64,000 nucleotides of DNA, from the NCBI RefSeq assembly GCF_000091545.1, contig NC_006461.1, forward strand, positions 183,561-247,560, read 5' to 3'. Below the pieces are notes generated by a model that was given only the letters and a program-made list of their open reading frames with translations, did no database searches and had not been told where the DNA came from. The DNA is from Thermus thermophilus HB8. GTDB lineage: Bacteria; Deinococcota; Deinococci; Deinococcales; Thermaceae. This document shows, one piece after another, positions 60,992 through 64,000 of this stretch (within the stretch, counting starts at the first letter, position 1; the number at the start of each line of letters is the position of its first letter). A program made the translations under genes and the position numbers.

Positions 60992-61873
60992 ATGCGGTGG
61001 CTTCTTCTAGCGAAGCAACCGGCCCTCGGGGGGGCGGCGGCCCTCGAGGGGGTGATGATGAAGGCCCCCTGGGCCTGGGCCCTGGCGGTGCGCCTGCCGG
61101 ACGGAAGGATCCACGTGGAACGCCACGAGGAAAGGGCCCTCACCGAGCGCTACCCCTGGACGAGGCTTCCCCTCCTCCGGGGGGTGGTGGCCCTCTTTGA
61201 CGCCCTTTCCGTGAGCTACCGAGCCCTGGCGCGGAGCGCCGAGCTCGCCGGGGGCGAGGAGGTTCCCCGGGGGGCGCTTTGGGGGACGGTGGCGGTGAGT
61301 CTCCTCGTCGGGATCGCCCTTTTCATCGTCTTCCCCGGCTTTCTCGCCGGGCTTTTCGTGGACGCCGCCCGCCACCCCGCGCTCTACAACCTCCTCGCGG
61401 GCCTCCTCAAGGTGGGGATCTTGGTGGGCTACCTCCTCTTCATCCGGCGCATGCCGGAGATCCGCCGCTTCTTCATGTACCACGGGGCGGAGCACAAGGC
61501 CATCCACGCCTACGAGAAGGGGCTTCCCCTCACCGTGGAGAACGTCCTGGCCCAGCCCCGCTTCCACCCCCGGTGCGGCACCACCTTCATCGCCTTCGTC
61601 ATCGTGGTCTCGGTCCTGGTCTACAGCCTCATCCCCGCCCCCGAGGTCCTCTGGTGGCGGCTCCTCGCCCGGGTGCTCTTCCTGCCCCTGGTGGCGGCCT
61701 TGGCCTATGAGCTCCTCTACTTCTCCGCCCGGCACCAGGACCCCTTCTCCCGCCTCCTCCGGGAGCTCGGCTTCCGCTTCCAGGCCCTCACCGTGGCCGA
61801 GCCCACCCCGGAGATGGTGGAGGTGGCCATCAGGAGCACCGAGGCGGCCCTAGGGGAGAGGGTGGTGGCATGA
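60992..61873 (+). CDS. DUF1385-family membrane protein
   Basis: 293 residues from the ATG at 60992 (GGGAGGG upstream; an ATG at 60983 is in frame). It has the DUF1385 blocks GGAAALEGVMMKAPWAWALAVR (key: ALEGVMMKAP), three to five helices, and the diagnostic FFMYHGAEHKAIHAYE and HPRCGTTFIAFV with conserved His and Cys. Function unknown. The stop overlaps the mnmA start by 4 bp; DUF1385 genes are often near prfA/rpmE in other bacteria. Confidence 0.88.
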   Translation: MRWLLLAKQPALGGAAALEGVMMKAPWAWALAVRLPDGRIHVERHEERALTERYPWTRLPLLRGVVALFDALSVSYRALARSAELAGGEEVPRGALWGTVAVSLLVGIALFIVFPGFLAGLFVDAARHPALYNLLAGLLKVGILVGYLLFIRRMPEIRRFFMYHGAEHKAIHAYEKGLPLTVENVLAQPRFHPRCGTTFIAFVIVVSVLVYSLIPAPEVLWWRLLARVLFLPLVAALAYELLYFSARHQDPFSRLLRELGFRFQALTVAEPTPEMVEVAIRSTEAALGERVVA

Positions 61874-62973
61874 AGCGGGTTCTCGTGGCCATGTCCGGGG
61901 GGGTGGACTCCTCCGTGGCCGCCCTCCTCCTCAAGGAGGCGGGCTACGAGGTGGTGGGGGCCATGATGCGCTTCTGGCCCGACCTTCCGCCCCCGAGCCT
62001 GGAGGCGGGGAAGCCCCGGGCCTGGGAGAGCTGCTGCACCCCGGACGCCGCCTACGAGGCGAGGCGGGTGGCGGACCGCCTGGGCATCCCCTTCTACCTC
62101 CTGGACTACCGGGAGGTCTTTGAGGAGGAGATCATCTCCCCCTTCCTCCAGGACTACGCCCAGGGGCGCACCCCGAACCCCTGCGCCCGGTGCAACACCT
62201 TCGTCAAGTTCGGGGCCCTCCTCAAGCAGGCGAGAAGGCTCGGCCTGGACTACGTGGCCACGGGCCACTACGTGCGGAAGGAGGGCCTTGCCCTCCTTAG
62301 GGGCCTTGACCCCCACAAGGACCAGACCTACTTCCTCTGGGGCACCCCCAAGGAGGCCCTTCCCCACCTCCTCTTCCCCGTGGGGGGGCTCACCAAGCCC
62401 GAGGTGCGGGCCCTCGCCGAGAAGGCGGGCCTCCCCACGGCGAGGAGGCCCGAAAGCCAGAACCTCTGCTTCGTGGCCGGCGACCTCAAAGGCTTCCTCA
62501 AGGAGCGCCTGAAGCCCAGGCCTGGCCCTCTCGTGGACGCCCTCACGGGGGAGGTGGTGGGGGAGCACGAGGGGGCAAGCCTCTACACCCTGGGCCAGAG
62601 GAAGGGCCTCGGGCTTTACAAGACCCACCTGGAGCGGTACGTGGTGGGGGTGGACCCCGAGAGGAACGTGGTCTACGTGGGCCCCAAGGAGGCCTGCTAC
62701 TTTGAGGGCCTGGAAGGGGAAGGCCTCAACCTCCTCGCCGAGCTTCCCGAGGAGGTGGAGGTCCAGGTGCGCTACCGCACGCCCCCCGTGCGGGCCAAGG
62801 TGGAGTCCCTAAGCCCCTTGCGCCTCCGCTTTGCCCACCCCGTCTTCGCCGTGACCCCAGGGCAGAGCGCCGTCTTCTACCGGGGGGAGAGGCTCCTTGG
62901 GGGGGCGGTGATCCGAAGGGGGCTTTACAACCTGGCGGGCCTCGAGGATCCCCGGGCCTTGACCTTCTCCTGA
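61870..62973 (+). CDS. mnmA: tRNA-specific 2-thiouridylase
   Basis: 367 residues. It adds sulfur at the 2-position of the wobble uridine (U34) in tRNAs for Lys, Glu and Gln. PP-loop SGGVDSSVAALLL (9-21), the catalytic cysteines Cys105 in NPCARCN and Cys200 in PESQNLCF, and the C-terminal RNA-binding part with YTLGQRKGLGL. Overlaps the DUF1385 stop. Confidence 0.95.
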   Translation: MKRVLVAMSGGVDSSVAALLLKEAGYEVVGAMMRFWPDLPPPSLEAGKPRAWESCCTPDAAYEARRVADRLGIPFYLLDYREVFEEEIISPFLQDYAQGRTPNPCARCNTFVKFGALLKQARRLGLDYVATGHYVRKEGLALLRGLDPHKDQTYFLWGTPKEALPHLLFPVGGLTKPEVRALAEKAGLPTARRPESQNLCFVAGDLKGFLKERLKPRPGPLVDALTGEVVGEHEGASLYTLGQRKGLGLYKTHLERYVVGVDPERNVVYVGPKEACYFEGLEGEGLNLLAELPEEVEVQVRYRTPPVRAKVESLSPLRLRFAHPVFAVTPGQSAVFYRGERLLGGAVIRRGLYNLAGLEDPRALTFS

Positions 62974-62987
62974 CAAAACCCGGTCAG
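62970..62987 (+). promoter_or_regulatory. Inverted repeat upstream of pstS
   Basis: CTGAC (62970-62974), 8-bp spacer, GTCAG (62983-62987), directly after the mnmA stop and 23 bp before the pstS start. CTGACA could be a -35 with TAGGTG near 62992 as a weak -10. A regulator site is possible but unproven. Confidence 0.35.
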
Positions 62988-63009
62988 AGTGTAGGTGGGA
63001 GGTTAAGCG

Positions 63010-63978
63010 ATGCGAGGCAAAGCTTGGATGCTCACGGCAGTGGCCCTGACAGGCCTAGGTCTGGCCCAGATCAGGGCGGACGGGTCCTCCACCGTCTACC
63101 CCATCACCCAAGCGGTGGCGGAGGAGTTTGTGACCCGAAACCCCCAGGTGAGGATCTCCGTGGCCTTCTCCGGCACCGGGGCGGGGTTCCAGAAGTTCTG
63201 CCGGGGGGAGACGGACGTCCAAAACGCCAGCCGGCCCATCCGCAAGTCGGAGCTGGAGGCCTGCCAGAAGGCGGGAATCCAGTTCATTGAGATCCCCGTG
63301 GCCTACGATGCCCTCTCCATCCTGGTGAACCGGCAGAACACCTGGGCCCAGTGCCTGACCACCGCCCAGCTCAAGTCCATCTGGGAGCCCAACGCCAAGG
63401 TGAACTACTGGAAGGACCTGAACCCCGCCTGGCCCAACCGCCGCATCGTCCTCTTCGGGGCGGGCACGGACTCTGGCACCTTTGACTACTTCACCGAGGC
63501 CATCATGGGCCGGGCTGGTTCCATCCGCAAGGACTACTTCCCCTCCGAGGACGACAACGTGATCATGCGGGGGGTCACGGGCAACCCCTACGCCATGGCC
63601 TTCGTGGGCTTCGCCTACTACGAGGAAAACAAGGACAAGGTAAAGGCCGTGGCCATTGACCACGGCAAGGGGTGCGTCCTGCCCTCCCGGGAGACGGTCC
63701 TGGACGGCACCTACCAGCCCCTTTCCCGGCCCCTCTTCATCTACGTGAACGTAAAGAGCCTGGACCGGCCCGAGGTGCAGGCCTTCGTGGACTTCTACCT
63801 CTCCCCCGCCGCCCGGCGGGCCATCCGCTCCACGGGGTACGTGGAGCTGCCCGACGAGGCCTACCGCATCGGCCAGGGCCTGGTGGCCCGCAAGAAGACG
63901 GGGAGCTTCTTCACGGACCTGCCCCCTGGCACCCCCCTGGCCAAGTTCATTGAGGAGCTGCGGAAGGAAGTGCAGTAG
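63010..63978 (+). CDS. pstS: Phosphate ABC transporter, periplasmic phosphate-binding protein
   Basis: 322 residues. Signal peptide MRGKAWMLTAVALTGLGLAQ, then a PstS-type receptor: IRADGSSTVYPITQAVAEEF with the phosphate-binding GSST, SGTGAGFQKFCRGETDVQNASRPI (key: SGTGAGFQKFCRGETDVQNAS) and FGAGTDSGTFDYFTEAI with the second set of ligands (GTDSGTFD). It captures phosphate for the PstCAB transporter; those genes would be expected downstream, past the window end. RBS GGGAGGTT. Confidence 0.94.
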   Translation: MRGKAWMLTAVALTGLGLAQIRADGSSTVYPITQAVAEEFVTRNPQVRISVAFSGTGAGFQKFCRGETDVQNASRPIRKSELEACQKAGIQFIEIPVAYDALSILVNRQNTWAQCLTTAQLKSIWEPNAKVNYWKDLNPAWPNRRIVLFGAGTDSGTFDYFTEAIMGRAGSIRKDYFPSEDDNVIMRGVTGNPYAMAFVGFAYYEENKDKVKAVAIDHGKGCVLPSRETVLDGTYQPLSRPLFIYVNVKSLDRPEVQAFVDFYLSPAARRAIRSTGYVELPDEAYRIGQGLVARKKTGSFFTDLPPGTPLAKFIEELRKEVQ

Positions 63979-64000
63979 CCCCGCTGACCCCTGGGGGTGG

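Overview
The window is a high-GC chromosomal segment that I infer comes from Thermus thermophilus or a very close relative. Codon third positions are almost all G or C. The single-strand binding protein has two OB folds, as is typical of Thermus/Deinococcus. Many genes start only 6-9 nt after a TATAAT-like -10 box, suggesting leaderless mRNAs. Several proteins and the gene order (ndk, ald, bkd E1, the tRNA-tuf cluster, a beta-CASP RNase) match what I remember of T. thermophilus HB8. No database was searched.

Left third (1-23.5 kb): a LysR regulator tail, a PP2C phosphatase, ndk, a NYN-domain protein, folP-folB, a tandem USP protein and an MFS carrier. Next come a complete TRAP transporter (dctQM convergent with dctP), rnhB, an esterase, a molybdopterin oxidoreductase, a ComM-type ATPase and a Fic protein. 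Three more transporters, the three-gene proton-translocating transhydrogenase (pntAA-pntAB-pntB) and the rplJ-rplL operon with an untranslated leader follow.

Middle (23.5-38.3 kb): mostly housekeeping. It holds an FtsX-like permease, a 3D-domain protein and a lipoprotein; the operon truB-ald-asp23-fakA; the operon enoyl-CoA hydratase-rsuA-hpt-yhhQ; and purA, a methyltransferase, a sugar nucleotidyltransferase, birA, a DUF2203 protein, a small metallopeptidase and rlmH.

Branched-chain amino acid island (38.3-50.1 kb): the plus strand carries the 2-oxoisovalerate dehydrogenase operon (E1alpha, E1beta, E2, E3) with a HicB-HicA-like toxin-antitoxin pair between E1beta and E2. The opposing minus strand carries lipB, lipA, a DUF3054 gene, 3-hydroxyisobutyrate dehydrogenase, a cupin/methyltransferase, azlC and azlD. 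So it makes the E2 lipoyl cofactor, a valine-degradation enzyme and a branched-chain amino acid exporter. azlD is cut by a 1,258-bp IS256-family element with a perfect 8-bp target duplication; removing the element restores the reading frame.

Translation island (51-57 kb, minus strand): rpsF-ssb-rpsR-rplI, tRNA-Asn, and tRNA-Thr/Tyr/Gly/Thr-tuf-rpmG-secE-nusG-rplK-rplA. After it (57-64 kb) come a beta-CASP RNase, a DivIC-like protein, a Fur-family regulator, an M17 aminopeptidase, a DUF1385 membrane protein, mnmA and pstS.

The items most worth a second look are the hicBA pair inside the bkd operon, the IS-disrupted azlD, the cupin-like N-terminus of the adjacent methyltransferase, the palindrome in the dctP promoter spacer, overlapping divergent -10 boxes, and a dispersed hairpin repeat. 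I did not find a convincing wholly new multi-gene system.
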